Source: an uncultured Ruminococcus sp. (GTDB lineage Bacteria > Bacillota > Clostridia > Lachnospirales > Lachnospiraceae). From it: 64,000 bases of DNA. Shown here in pieces: positions 28,142 through 36,907 of this stretch (within the stretch, counting starts at the first letter, position 1; every line of letters begins with the position of its first letter). The notes under the pieces are model-generated. The model worked only from the letters and a program-made list of their open reading frames with translations, was not told the DNA's origin and ran no database searches. The stretch is from assembly GCA_946494335.1 (NCBI GenBank), contig CAMMBV010000006.1, positions 1 to 64,000 on the forward strand, written 5' to 3'. The position numbers were made by a program, and so were the translations under genes.

Positions 28142-29004
28142 TGATCGGTAATGTTTTAGAAATTCAGGAAATATCGAAGGATTATGACGGTTTTGTTCTT
28201 GACAAAGTGAGTTTTAAAATCCCCCGCGGTGTCATTATGGGGCTGATTGGAGAAAACGGTGCAGGAAAATCGACAACAATTAACTGTATCTTAAATGAGA
28301 CACAGAAAACCGATGGGAAAATACTTATTTTTGGAAAAGACCATATTTTAGACGAAATCGAAGTTAAAGATAAAATCGGAGTGGTTTTCGATGAAAACCA
28401 TTTCCCAGACATTTTCACAGCAGAGGAAATCGGGAAATTCATGTCTGGAATTTATTCCGTCTGGGATTGGCCGCTTTATCGCCGGTATCTTGAAAAGTTT
28501 GAACTGCCGAATGATAAGAAAATCAAAGACTTTTCCAAAGGCATGAAAGTAAAACTGGCATTTGCAGTGGCTCTGTCCCACGAAGCGGAGCTGTTGATTT
28601 TGGACGAAGCAACCAGTGGCCTTGACCCCATTATTCGTGATGAGGTCTTAGACATGCTCATCGACTTTGTTCAGGATGAAAACCATTCCGTTTTGGTATC
28701 GTCTCATATTACTAGTGATTTGGAAAAAGTAGCGGACTATATTACCTTTCTCCACAAAGGGAAATTGATTTTTACTCATGAAAAAGACAGTCTGATTGAC
28801 AATTACGGCATTTTGAATTGCGGCGCTGCCATATTTGACACTTTGGATAAATCAGAAATCGTTGCTTACCGTAAAGAGGATTACCAGTTTAGAGTTCTTG
28901 TGAAAGACCGCAACAAAGCTGCAAAACAATATGCAAATGCAATTGTTGGTCCAGCCACAATTGAAGAAATCATGTTGTTCTATGTAAAGGGGGAAATGCA
29001 ATGA
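28141..29004 (+). CDS. ABC transporter ATP-binding protein (YtrB-like)
   Basis: 287 residues: Walker A GENGAGKSTTINCI, signature DFSKGMKVKLAFAVAL, Walker B LLILDEATSGLDPI, H-loop VSSHITSD. Overlaps both neighbours (TAATG at the start, ATGA at the end). Belongs with the GntR regulator and the ABC-2 permease remnant. The cassette is visibly more AT-rich than flanking genes, consistent with separate origin. Confidence 0.88.
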   Translation: MIGNVLEIQEISKDYDGFVLDKVSFKIPRGVIMGLIGENGAGKSTTINCILNETQKTDGKILIFGKDHILDEIEVKDKIGVVFDENHFPDIFTAEEIGKFMSGIYSVWDWPLYRRYLEKFELPNDKKIKDFSKGMKVKLAFAVALSHEAELLILDEATSGLDPIIRDEVLDMLIDFVQDENHSVLVSSHITSDLEKVADYITFLHKGKLIFTHEKDSLIDNYGILNCGAAIFDTLDKSEIVAYRKEDYQFRVLVKDRNKAAKQYANAIVGPATIEEIMLFYVKGEMQ

Positions 29005-29645
29005 AAGGCTTATTGATAAAAGACTTCCTGACAGTTAAGAAAAAATATGGGATTGCCCGCCTTGTCATGGATTTCGCCATTGTTGTTGCTTTGATGATTA
29101 TTTTGGAGGGAGCTGGTTCCATTTATATCAGTTTCTTACTTATTCCATTGGAAGTTGCTTCCATGCTGATTACTCTTGCCAATTATGATGAACAATGGAA
29201 ATGAGGAAAATATGCAGTGGCATTACCGCTTTCAAAAAAGCAGATTGTCAGCAGTCGTTATGCCTTTGCTGGAATTGCAGCAATCATCGGTTTATGCGCT
29301 GCTCTCGCTGTAAACACAATTTCCTATTTCTGCTTTCCAGCATATCGGTTTGGCTTTTATTTGTTTATGTCTGCGGCCTGCTTTTGTGTTGTCTTGCTTT
29401 TTCTTGCATTTATGCTTCCATCTAACTATTGGTTGGGTGTCAATGCGGGATTTGCGGTAATGTTTATTGGAATCATACTATTGATAGTTTTAGGAATTTG
29501 GTCACGAGTAACAGGAAATGCAATTATGCGTTTTGTTGTAGAGAACTTCGATTTGAGCATGGTAATTGGATTTGCAGGTACCATAATTGTTTTTGCACTA
29601 TCCTACATTTTGTCAATTACATTGTTCAAAAGAAAATATATTTAA
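29001..29645 (+). pseudogene. ABC-2 type permease interrupted by an in-frame TGA
   Basis: One reading frame of 214 codons, broken only at codon 68, TGA at 29202-29204. Upstream reads LITLANYDEQWK and downstream GKYAVALPLSKKQIV in the same frame; family members have Trp here (QWKWGKYA), so a single TGG-to-TGA change explains it. Remaining sequence gives about six membrane helices. A GTG within the second part could restart a shorter product, but a whole transporter is unlikely unless the stop is read through or is a sequencing error. Confidence 0.75.
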
Positions 29646-29685
29646 AATGCAGCCCGCCAACCATGCACAGCAAAGGAGAAAAATT

Positions 29686-30210
29686 ATGAGTAAACAAAAC
29701 GATCTCTGCCTCAAAATAATGGAATTTTTCCAGAATGACCCTGCACAGATTCAGCATTTCACACTGGTGCACAGTTTTGCCCGGCTGATCGGTGAAAAGG
29801 AAGAACTGAATAAACAGAGTCTGGAACTTTTGGAAGCGGCAGCTTTCATTTGTACTGTGGAAAACGCTGCAGACGCAGAAAAAATTCTTTCTGAAACCGG
29901 CTATGAGAAAGATACCGCCGGTCATATCCTGCAGCTGGCGAATCATCAGCAGACCTCGGATAATGCGGACAGAACCATCTGTCAGATTCTGTCAGAAGCA
30001 AAATTTCTGGCCGCCTGTTTTGAAAACCCGTCCGATACAGAAACTACAGAAAGCAGTATCCGCAACAATATTCGTACAGATACAGGCTCCTGGATCGCCC
30101 ACCGGGTACTTTTACCCAAACCCGAAAAGCTTTCCGAAACCTGGGCTCAGGACGGGCTCCAGGAATTGGAAGATTTCATTGAATCCCAGGGCATTTATAT
30201 CCGGCAGTAA
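29686..30210 (+). CDS. HD-domain-like protein with degenerate metal site
   Basis: 174 residues from ATG 29686 (AAAGGAG). The opening (LKIMEFFQNDPAQIQHFTLVH) and overall layout match small HD phosphohydrolases of Clostridia. But the HD pair expected in LVHDIG reads FICTVE, the expected GHHHTY reads NHQQTS, and the expected EADFL region reads SEAKFL. Only the first His remains. It is therefore probably a pseudoenzyme or decaying gene. Related HD genes often end ABC operons; here it may be the stranded last gene of the interrupted NitT/TauT operon. Confidence 0.6.
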   Translation: MSKQNDLCLKIMEFFQNDPAQIQHFTLVHSFARLIGEKEELNKQSLELLEAAAFICTVENAADAEKILSETGYEKDTAGHILQLANHQQTSDNADRTICQILSEAKFLAACFENPSDTETTESSIRNNIRTDTGSWIAHRVLLPKPEKLSETWAQDGLQELEDFIESQGIYIRQ

Positions 30211-30230
30211 TCCTTTCACAAGGCGGCTAA

Positions 30231-30971
30231 TTAAGGCAGTATCAGCGCCGGCTGAAATTCCAGATAATCTCCCGAAACCAGCATATACTGCACACCATGA
30301 AATTCCCCCCTGATACTGTCTCCAAACCGCCTTTCTCCGTGACAGTGAGAATACACAACAGCCTTCACTTTGTACTCCTCAGCTATATCCGTAAATACCG
30401 AAGTCTCTTCCAGGATGTTCGTCGGCGGATAATGCAGAAACATAATAAATTTCCGATACCCTGCTTCTTCGGCCAGGCAAAAAGATTTTCGCAGCCGTGC
30501 CAGTTCCCTGTCTATCAGTTTCTTGGCCTGCTCTTCTCGTTTTTCGTCCCAGCCGGTCACATTGCCCCATCGGTCCAGATAAAAAGGTCCCTCAAAGGTA
30601 AATCCCTTGGTTCCAACCAGGGCATAATCTTCATAAAATGTAAAATTATTCTGCAGGAAAAACAGTCTCTGATCAAACTCTTCATTCAGCCGGGCAGTTT
30701 TTCCGGCATCCCAGAACATATCATGATTTCCCCGAATCAGCACTTTACGGCCGGGCAGCCTTTCGATAAACGCCAGATCTTCCCTGCACTGCTCCAGCTT
30801 TCTGCCCCAGGAATGATCGCCTGTAAGCACAAGCGTGTCCCTTTGTCTTACTGTTTTATTTACGTATTTTTCAACTTTCCGCTCATGATGTTTCCAAACT
30901 CTTCCAAAAACATCCATCCTTTTGTCTGTCTGGAATCCAAGGTGCAGATCACCCAACGCATATAAAGCCAC
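30231..30971 (-). CDS. Calcineurin-like metallophosphoesterase
   Basis: Family motifs in order: GDLHL, TGDHSWG, RGNHDMFWD, then LHYPPT and YSHCHG, giving the full two-metal site (though GDHSWG replaces the usual GDxxD/GDIS). About 246 residues. GTG 30971 has correct spacing from AAAGGAG; ATG 30977 is two bases from it. Substrate unknown. Converges with the HD-like gene with only 20 bases between stops. Confidence 0.85.
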   Translation of the reverse strand: MALYALGDLHLGFQTDKRMDVFGRVWKHHERKVEKYVNKTVRQRDTLVLTGDHSWGRKLEQCREDLAFIERLPGRKVLIRGNHDMFWDAGKTARLNEEFDQRLFFLQNNFTFYEDYALVGTKGFTFEGPFYLDRWGNVTGWDEKREEQAKKLIDRELARLRKSFCLAEEAGYRKFIMFLHYPPTNILEETSVFTDIAEEYKVKAVVYSHCHGERRFGDSIRGEFHGVQYMLVSGDYLEFQPALILP

Positions 30972-31059
30972 GCGCATCTCTCCTTTTCTTTCAGCCGTTT
31001 TGCTAATTACTGAAAGCGCCCTGATTTCTCAGGACGCTGTCTTTTCTCCCGGTATCTGC

Positions 31060-31905
31060 CTATTTAACTTCAACCAGCTCAATTTTAAAATTCAGCTCTT
31101 TGCCTGCCATTTCATGATTGGCGTCAAGGGTAATGGTCGTTTCATCCTTTGCCGTTACTGTAACGGGGAAGGGCTGACCATACTGATTGGACAGATATGC
31201 CTGCTGACCGACTTCAAGATTTTCAGAGCCCTGAAGCTGGGCAATCTCAACCGTAAATACTGCATTGGGATCCGGCATACCGTAAGCTTCTTCCGGCATC
31301 AGATGAACGTCCACAACCTGGCCTACCTCCATGTCAGCCACAGCTGCATCAAACCCTCTGATCATCTGCCCCGCACCGCAGACAAATTCAAGCGGTTCTC
31401 CCCGGTCATAGGAAGAATCAAATTGTGTTCCGTCATTAAAGGTTCCTCTGTAATGAGTCCGGCATGTTTTTCCCACGTTGCGTCCGGTTAAAGCCGGCTT
31501 TGAACCGCAGCCGCCTCCGCAGCTGCCGCAGCTATGGCCGTCCTCATGACTGCCGCAGCTATGTCCTTCCTCGTGATGGTGATCACAGTTGGCTCCTGTG
31601 GATACCAGCTCCCCTTTCAGATAGGCTTCCACTGCCTGATCCACATCGCCGCAAGCTCCTGCACATAATTCAACCCCTGCCTCAGAAAGTGCATCCTGAG
31701 CGCCCTGTCCGATTCCTCCGCAAATAAGCACATCCACAGACTGATCGGCCAGAAGGCCTGCAAGAGCGCCGTGTCCGGTACCGTTGGAACCGATTACTTC
31801 GCTGGAAACCACTTTGTTGTCTTCCACCTCATATACCTTGAAAAACTCAGTTTTTCCAAAATGCTGAAATATGCTGCCGTTATCATAAGTTACTGCTATT
31901 TTCAT
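31060..31905 (-). CDS. Fusion: NifB/NifX-type Fe-Mo cofactor domain + Cys/His-rich linker + FKBP peptidyl-prolyl isomerase
   Basis: 281 residues from ATG 31905 (longer frame upstream covers the promoter at 31949-31978). Residues 1-103: dinitrogenase iron-molybdenum cofactor fold (IAVTYDNGSIFQHFGKTEFF, LICGGIGQGAQDAL). Residues 107-133: metal-ligand-rich linker with two copies of GHSCGS. Residues about 146-281: FKBP/SlyD-like domain (HYRGTFNDGTQFDSS, GAGQMIRGFDAAVADM). SlyD-like isomerases often bind metals, so a metal-handling chaperone is a reasonable inference. No nitrogenase genes are near. Confidence 0.85.
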   Translation of the reverse strand: MKIAVTYDNGSIFQHFGKTEFFKVYEVEDNKVVSSEVIGSNGTGHGALAGLLADQSVDVLICGGIGQGAQDALSEAGVELCAGACGDVDQAVEAYLKGELVSTGANCDHHHEEGHSCGSHEDGHSCGSCGGGCGSKPALTGRNVGKTCRTHYRGTFNDGTQFDSSYDRGEPLEFVCGAGQMIRGFDAAVADMEVGQVVDVHLMPEEAYGMPDPNAVFTVEIAQLQGSENLEVGQQAYLSNQYGQPFPVTVTAKDETTITLDANHEMAGKELNFKIELVEVK

Positions 31906-31948
31906 TTCCTGAATCCTCTTCTTTCTTCTTTTTTTCAAACGTAAGTTC

Positions 31949-31978
31949 ATTGTATCATATACCGGCGCCAGGTTACAA
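31949..31978 (-). promoter_or_regulatory. Promoter of the NifX-FKBP fusion gene
   Basis: Minus strand TTGTAA (31978-31973), 18-base spacer, TACAAT (31954-31949). Transcription would start about 31940, which fixes the translation start at ATG 31905 rather than further upstream. Confidence 0.55.
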
Positions 31979-32087
31979 ATAAAAACAACTTTAAATACTT
32001 TTTCCTGATTCAAAAGACTGGTATCTTTGTTTTATTTTCATAATATTCTGTATATTTATTTTTAGCAGATTTTTTTCAGAATCCATA

Positions 32088-32116
32088 TTGACAAATAAAG
32101 ATTTATGAGTTATTAT
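32088..32116 (+). promoter_or_regulatory. Strong promoter of a small non-coding transcription unit
   Basis: Perfect TTGACA (32088-32093), 17-base spacer, TATTAT (32111-32116). It faces away from the NifX-FKBP gene and has no gene downstream on its strand until 33773. Confidence 0.75.
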
Positions 32117-32122
32117 ATATCT

Positions 32123-32345
32123 ATCAAAAGAAAAGGAGGACGGACCACCGAAAACTCAATCTTAATTCCGAATTTTAACAGAAACGAGGTATAGTCCAAT
32201 GGGAAAGTAAATTAAAATCAGAAAACACTATTCAGAGGAATAGTTTTATATAGATATCAATTTAATAAAGGAGGTTGGGCCAATGGATGTAGTAAGTTAA
32301 GAATCCACTGTACGAATAAAGAATCGGTACAGTGGATTTTCTTTG
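32123..32345 (+). ncRNA. Candidate small RNA, about 220 nt, with three SD-like repeats
   Basis: Bounded by a consensus promoter (32088-32116) and a perfect 12-bp terminator (32302-32345), with no ORF above five codons. Three copies of a pattern GAGG-N6-8-CCA-(A/C)-(T/C)GG occur at about 32134-32150, 32186-32202 and 32270-32286. Two of them end in ATG and open micro-ORFs MGK-stop (32199-32210) and MDVVS-stop (32283-32300). A hairpin ACTATTC-AGAG-GAATAGT lies at 32227-32244. It may be a regulatory sRNA, a protein-binding decoy or a leader-peptide unit. I cannot assign an RNA family. Confidence 0.6.
32302..32345 (+). terminator. Rho-independent terminator of the candidate sRNA
   Basis: AATCCACTGTAC (32302-32313) pairs perfectly with GTACAGTGGATT (32327-32338), followed by TTCTTT. 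It may also stop the convergent lipoprotein gene. Confidence 0.88.
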
Positions 32346-32367
32346 CGCATTTTTCAAGTCACACCCT

Positions 32368-33600
32368 TTAACCCTTCGCCCGGGCAAACATAATTTTCCC
32401 CTGCTCTTCATCCACCTCGTATGTCAGATCAAACAGCCGGCAGAAATCCTCCGCCCTCACTCCCGCACAGAAAGTGGCCCCTACATTAGAGTCTTCTTCA
32501 ACAGTCAGATACGGCAAATCTATCTCCCTGCCGTTTTTTTCTACCTGAAGCTCCTGGATACTTCCGTCCCCGTATTCGGTTTTCATCGTCCAGGTATCGC
32601 CGTCAATGCTCCAGGCGCTGATATAGGCATCGTCACGGACAGCCGCACGGTATGAACCACCCAGCGCTTTTACGTATTCCCGGTTAATCATAGGATAACT
32701 CATGCTGTCATCCAGAAGTCCTGTGTCCATCACCAGCATATATGATTTCAGTTCTTTATTATACCAGCAGTATTTATAATCCTCCGTATTCAGCCTGTAT
32801 ACGCCGCAGGGATTATCCTCTTCATCATAGAGCATTTCTTCCCCGTTCAGTTCAATAACCGACAAAAGAGATACGTGTTTATCCGCCAGATATTCCTCTG
32901 GTACGTCCTGCGCATTCTCAATTTTGCCATCCACACACAATTGGGCGTAAAGGTCCCCCAGTCGTTTCGTCAGTTCCTCCTTTTGATTCTGCCCGGTAAT
33001 ACCCACATTCGTCATATTTACCCAGGTTTCATGATCTTTTGCTTCCTGCTGCGAACGCTGCCAGACCAGATGTATGGAGGTCAGAGGATTTTCTTTTAAA
33101 AAATCCTCTGAATTGTATTCCAGCTCCTGCCGATATACCTGATCGGCTGCTAATATGGTATCCACAGTTCTGTCAATATCATCAAAGGACATAAGATAAA
33201 TCCAGCCATATTCTTCCAGATACTGTTGATCCGCCTGCAAAACTGCTTCCAACTCCTCCCGGTACAAATTATGGACCTCCTGCACATAGCTGCAAGAAAG
33301 ACCCCTGGTATAGTACAACGGGGCGGAAAGATCAATGGTAACCGGAGAAAGAAAACTGTTGGCCTGAAAAGACAGATCCCGGTTCTGCGTACGAAAATAA
33401 TATTCCATATTGTCAGGATTTTCTTCTACCAGCTTCTTTCCTTCCAGACGGCAGGGCTCCTTGCAGATGGAATTCACATATTCGAGAACCTTTTCCTGTC
33501 CGTACACTTCACCGTCTTCCCCCAGACAGCCGGTAAACAGGAAAACAGCGGCAAGAACAGCAGCCGGTATAAACAGCTTCTCTTTTTTCTTCTTTTTCAT
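32368..33600 (-). CDS. Uncharacterised lipoprotein
   Basis: 410 residues from ATG 33600 (GCAGGAGAG just upstream; the 33645 start is less good). Lys-rich n-region, hydrophobic stretch and lipobox LFTGC at about 25-29, so exported and lipid-anchored. The rest is soluble and acidic with no domain I recognise; three Cys are near the C-terminal half (NPCGVYR, ATFCAGV, EDFCRLF). Single gene, no informative neighbour. Confidence 0.75.
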   Translation of the reverse strand: MKKKKKEKLFIPAAVLAAVFLFTGCLGEDGEVYGQEKVLEYVNSICKEPCRLEGKKLVEENPDNMEYYFRTQNRDLSFQANSFLSPVTIDLSAPLYYTRGLSCSYVQEVHNLYREELEAVLQADQQYLEEYGWIYLMSFDDIDRTVDTILAADQVYRQELEYNSEDFLKENPLTSIHLVWQRSQQEAKDHETWVNMTNVGITGQNQKEELTKRLGDLYAQLCVDGKIENAQDVPEEYLADKHVSLLSVIELNGEEMLYDEEDNPCGVYRLNTEDYKYCWYNKELKSYMLVMDTGLLDDSMSYPMINREYVKALGGSYRAAVRDDAYISAWSIDGDTWTMKTEYGDGSIQELQVEKNGREIDLPYLTVEEDSNVGATFCAGVRAEDFCRLFDLTYEVDEEQGKIMFARAKG

Positions 33601-33704
33601 TTTTCTCTCCTGCATCCGTCCCTTTTGATAAAAAATACGTAACAACTCTTGCTCTAATCATACCATGTCCGCCCTCCATTCACATCACATTTTTAAAATT
33701 GCTA

Positions 33705-33732
33705 TTGAAAATTTCCGAAATTTCTTTATAAT
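33705..33732 (+). promoter_or_regulatory. Promoter of the purine permease gene
   Basis: TTGAAA (33705-33710), 16-base spacer, TATAAT (33727-33732), 41 bases before the start codon. The leader is too short for a purine riboswitch. Confidence 0.55.
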
Positions 33733-33772
33733 AAGAAGACGCAGCCACGTATGAAAAAGAAGGGAGATATTT

Positions 33773-35128
33773 ATGGAAAGATTTTTCAAGCTCAAAGAAA
33801 ACGGCACATCATTTTCCACAGAAGTGATGGCCGGTCTGACCACCTTTTTTACCATGGCTTACATCATCGCTGTAAATCCCAGTGTGTTAAGCCAGTCCGG
33901 CATGGAATGGGGCGCCGTATTCCTGGCGACTATTATTGCATCCATCATCGGAACTCTGGTAATGGGTCTCTTTGCCAACGTACCCTACGCACAGGCGCCG
34001 GGTATGGGGCTGAACGCATTTTTTGTCTATACCGTATGCTTCGGCCTTGGCTTCACCTGGCAGCAGGCGCTGTCCATGGTATTTATCTGTGGTATTTTCA
34101 ACATCATTATTACAGTAACAAAAGTCCGCAAGTTCATCATCAAAGCTATTCCCAACAGCCTGCAGAATGCTATCGGCGGCGGTATCGGTGTGTTCGTGGC
34201 CTACATCGGTCTGCTGAATGTGGGAATTATCAATTTTGAATCCGGTGTTCCGGCTATCGCAGCTTTGAATCAGCCGGCTTTCTGGCTGTTTCTGATCGGA
34301 CTGGTTCTGACCATTGTGCTGCTTGTCTGCAACGTAAAAGGCGCCATTCTCATCGGTATCGTGATCACTGCACTGCTGGGAATTCCCATGGGCGTGACTA
34401 CAGCCAGTGATTCCGTCAGCTTTACGGATGCATGTGCGGCTCTGCCTACCACCTTCGGAGTGATTTTTACCTCCCAGGGACTGCCGTCACTGTTTACAGA
34501 TATGGCAAAGCTTCCGCTGGTTCTGGTAACTATCTTTGCATTCAGCATCTCAGATACCTTTGACACTCTGGGAACCTTCATCGGAACAGGACGCCGCAGC
34601 GGCATCTTCAGCGAAGAGGATGAAAAAGCCATGGACTCCAGTTCCGGATTTAAATCCAAAATGGACAAAGCTCTGTTTGCAGATGCCATCGCCACCTCCA
34701 TCGGTTCTATCTTTGGAACCTCCAACACCACAACCTTTGTGGAGAGTGCCTCTGGCATCGGCGCCGGCGGACGTACCGGCCTTACCAGCGTGGTGGTAGC
34801 CATCTGCTTTGCCATCAGCGCATTTTTAGCTACTTTTGTAAGCGCTATTCCTTCCGCAGCTACAGCTCCGGCTCTGGTAGTAGTTGGAATTATGATGACC
34901 TCCGCCTTTAAGGAGATCAAATGGGATGATTTCTCTGAAGCTGTTCCGGCATTTTTTGCAGGACTGTTTATGGCTCTTTGCTACAGCATCTCCTACGGAA
35001 TCGCTTTTGGTTTTATCTCCTACTGCATCGTAAAAATCTGCAAAAAAGAGACTTCCGGCATCCATCCCATTCTCTGGGTGGCAACCATTCTCTTTATTCT
35101 GAACTTTGTTCTGCTGGCAGTAATTTAA
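33773..35128 (+). CDS. NCS2-family purine permease, AzgA/PbuG-like
   Basis: 451 residues, about 12-14 membrane helices. Diagnostic AzgA-branch segments: ENGTSFSTEVMAGLTTFFTM at the N-terminus, QAPGMGLNAFFVYTV, and FDTLGTFIGTGRRSG. AzgA/PbuG proteins import guanine, hypoxanthine or adenine by proton symport. Own promoter and strong terminator; monocistronic. Confidence 0.9.
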   Translation: MERFFKLKENGTSFSTEVMAGLTTFFTMAYIIAVNPSVLSQSGMEWGAVFLATIIASIIGTLVMGLFANVPYAQAPGMGLNAFFVYTVCFGLGFTWQQALSMVFICGIFNIIITVTKVRKFIIKAIPNSLQNAIGGGIGVFVAYIGLLNVGIINFESGVPAIAALNQPAFWLFLIGLVLTIVLLVCNVKGAILIGIVITALLGIPMGVTTASDSVSFTDACAALPTTFGVIFTSQGLPSLFTDMAKLPLVLVTIFAFSISDTFDTLGTFIGTGRRSGIFSEEDEKAMDSSSGFKSKMDKALFADAIATSIGSIFGTSNTTTFVESASGIGAGGRTGLTSVVVAICFAISAFLATFVSAIPSAATAPALVVVGIMMTSAFKEIKWDDFSEAVPAFFAGLFMALCYSISYGIAFGFISYCIVKICKKETSGIHPILWVATILFILNFVLLAVI

Positions 35129-35168
35129 TTTCATCAAAAGCAAACAAAAACAAATTTTCAAAACAGAA

Positions 35169-35206
35169 AATTCCGGACTATACAATACAGAATAGTCCGG
35201 AATTTT
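35169..35206. terminator. Bidirectional terminator between purine permease and recombinase
   Basis: AATTCCGGACTAT (35169-35181) and ATAGTCCGGAATT (35192-35204), a perfect 13-bp stem with T-runs on both strands. The two genes converge on it. Confidence 0.88.
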
Positions 35207-36907
35207 TCAATCTTTTATAGCGCCATCCTGTCTCAGTTTCCGAAGTCTGTAATTAACTCCGGAAACGGTGATTCCAAAATATTCTGCCAGCTCACTGGCA
35301 GTAATATCCGGCTTTTGTCTGATAAGCTCCGCCATCCGCCCTCTCTCCTGATGTTTTCTGGAATAGTAATCAAACTCAGTCCCGTATATCACCTCTTTTT
35401 GCATTTCCTGAAATTTCAGTATCATCCTGTCCGGAAAGATTTCCACTCTCTTTAGCCGCTCCGCTTCGACGGAGGCGGCAGCCTTTTCTATTACCTTTGC
35501 TTCTTTTAGGTAGGCTTCAATATTTTCTGTTCTTTCCTTGTCTTTTTTCTCCTTCTTTTTTCCCAAAAGAGCAGCCCCTGCTTTTATCCTTTCCCCCTCT
35601 TCCCTTAATTCCCGGTCTTTTTTCTGATAAACATCATCTGTCAGAATCTCATTTAACAGCTTATCCAGCAGCACTTCCCTCTGATTCTCAATCCGCTTCA
35701 GTTCATTTTGAACACATTCTGTCTCTGCCTGCACTTCCTGTAATGCCTTCCTTATCAGCAGCACTGCTTTTTCTAATATTTTCTCCTGCTTAATACCGCA
35801 GTCTTTCCCGCAGTTTTGCCCCAGCAGCTCAAAGAGTCTGTTTTCATCTACATGAACATTGCTGCATCCTCCCGGCGCTTTGGAAGATGGTCTTCCGTTT
35901 TCCAGATAGTCGCTGCATTTCCATTCATATACTTTTTCTTTACCTCCCTGTTTTTTCCGTCCCCGGCGGTAATAAGGGGAACCGCACAGGCCGCAGTAAA
36001 TTCTGCCGCTTAAAGGGTGCCTTCCGGTATTCTTTCCACGGCGTTTTTCCTGCTCCTCCACCGGTTTTTGTGAACGTTGTGCAATTTTTTCATTGGCTGT
36101 GCTCCACAACTCCTCTGATACCGTAGCCGGCACTTTATTCTCATAGATAAACTGCTTTTCCGCCGGAACCGGCCGTGTCCTCTTCGTCTCGAAATCATAA
36201 TGACTTTTATTCATCACTGCCGTTCCTTTATTCAGCGGGTTTTTTATCATCCGCAGAATATCTGATGAAGAAAAGAATCTGCCGCCGCGGCCGCAAACTC
36301 CCTCCTCCTTTAAAATGGCGGCGATGGTTCTGCATCCGCAGCCTGCGGCACATAACTCATACATCCGCCGTTTTACGGCAGCCTCCTCCTCCTGCAGCCC
36401 TATGGTCCGATCCGCCTTTCTGACAAAGCCGTATGCCCTTGAGGTGAGGATCACCGCTCCCCCGCTTTTTTGACGATTTCTGTGCGCATTGTTGATTTTT
36501 TTGCTCAGTTCCCGACTGTAATCCTCCGCCAGAATAGCTTTGATACCGGTAATCAAACCGTCGTTTGGACTGTAAAATTTCTGTTCCAGATACATATAAA
36601 GCTGTTTTCCTGCTAACGTCATCCGGTCAATAAACAGATACCAGTCTCTGGTATTTCTCATCAGCCGGTCCTGAGATTTGATCACAATAATATCAAATTT
36701 GTCATACAGCAATTCCTCATAGAGACGGTTGTATTCCTTTCTTCCTTTTCTGCTGGTTCCGGAACCGCTCTCCACGTACGTTCCAGCCAGAATCCAGCCT
36801 TTTTGCTCCACCGCTTCCCTGGCTTCCGCCTCCTGCTTTACAAGCGCCTCCTTCTGGCTTTCCTCATCGGTACTGCATCTGCAATAAATAACTGCCCGCC
36901 GCTTCAT
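35207..36907 (-). CDS. Large serine recombinase with C-terminal winged-helix segment
   Basis: 566 residues. Catalytic domain opens with AVIYCRCSTDEESQKEAL (nucleophile Ser12) and has SQDRLMRNTRDW; recombinase domain YGFVRKADRT...; zinc-ribbon Cys in YCGLCGSPYYRRG and WKCSDYL; a coiled-coil region (about 390-470); the end reads ITASELAEYFGITVSGVNYRLRKL, a helix-turn-helix. Such enzymes integrate or invert DNA, but no phage or transposon cargo adjoins it. It is preceded and overlapped by a 38-residue ORF. Confidence 0.9.
   Translation of the reverse strand: MKRRAVIYCRCSTDEESQKEALVKQEAEAREAVEQKGWILAGTYVESGSGTSRKGRKEYNRLYEELLYDKFDIIVIKSQDRLMRNTRDWYLFIDRMTLAGKQLYMYLEQKFYSPNDGLITGIKAILAEDYSRELSKKINNAHRNRQKSGGAVILTSRAYGFVRKADRTIGLQEEEAAVKRRMYELCAAGCGCRTIAAILKEEGVCGRGGRFFSSSDILRMIKNPLNKGTAVMNKSHYDFETKRTRPVPAEKQFIYENKVPATVSEELWSTANEKIAQRSQKPVEEQEKRRGKNTGRHPLSGRIYCGLCGSPYYRRGRKKQGGKEKVYEWKCSDYLENGRPSSKAPGGCSNVHVDENRLFELLGQNCGKDCGIKQEKILEKAVLLIRKALQEVQAETECVQNELKRIENQREVLLDKLLNEILTDDVYQKKDRELREEGERIKAGAALLGKKKEKKDKERTENIEAYLKEAKVIEKAAASVEAERLKRVEIFPDRMILKFQEMQKEVIYGTEFDYYSRKHQERGRMAELIRQKPDITASELAEYFGITVSGVNYRLRKLRQDGAIKD

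Noticed and set aside
33646-33772. Purine riboswitch before the NCS2 permease
   Set aside because: The promoter leaves a leader of about 35 bases and no purine aptamer motifs are present.
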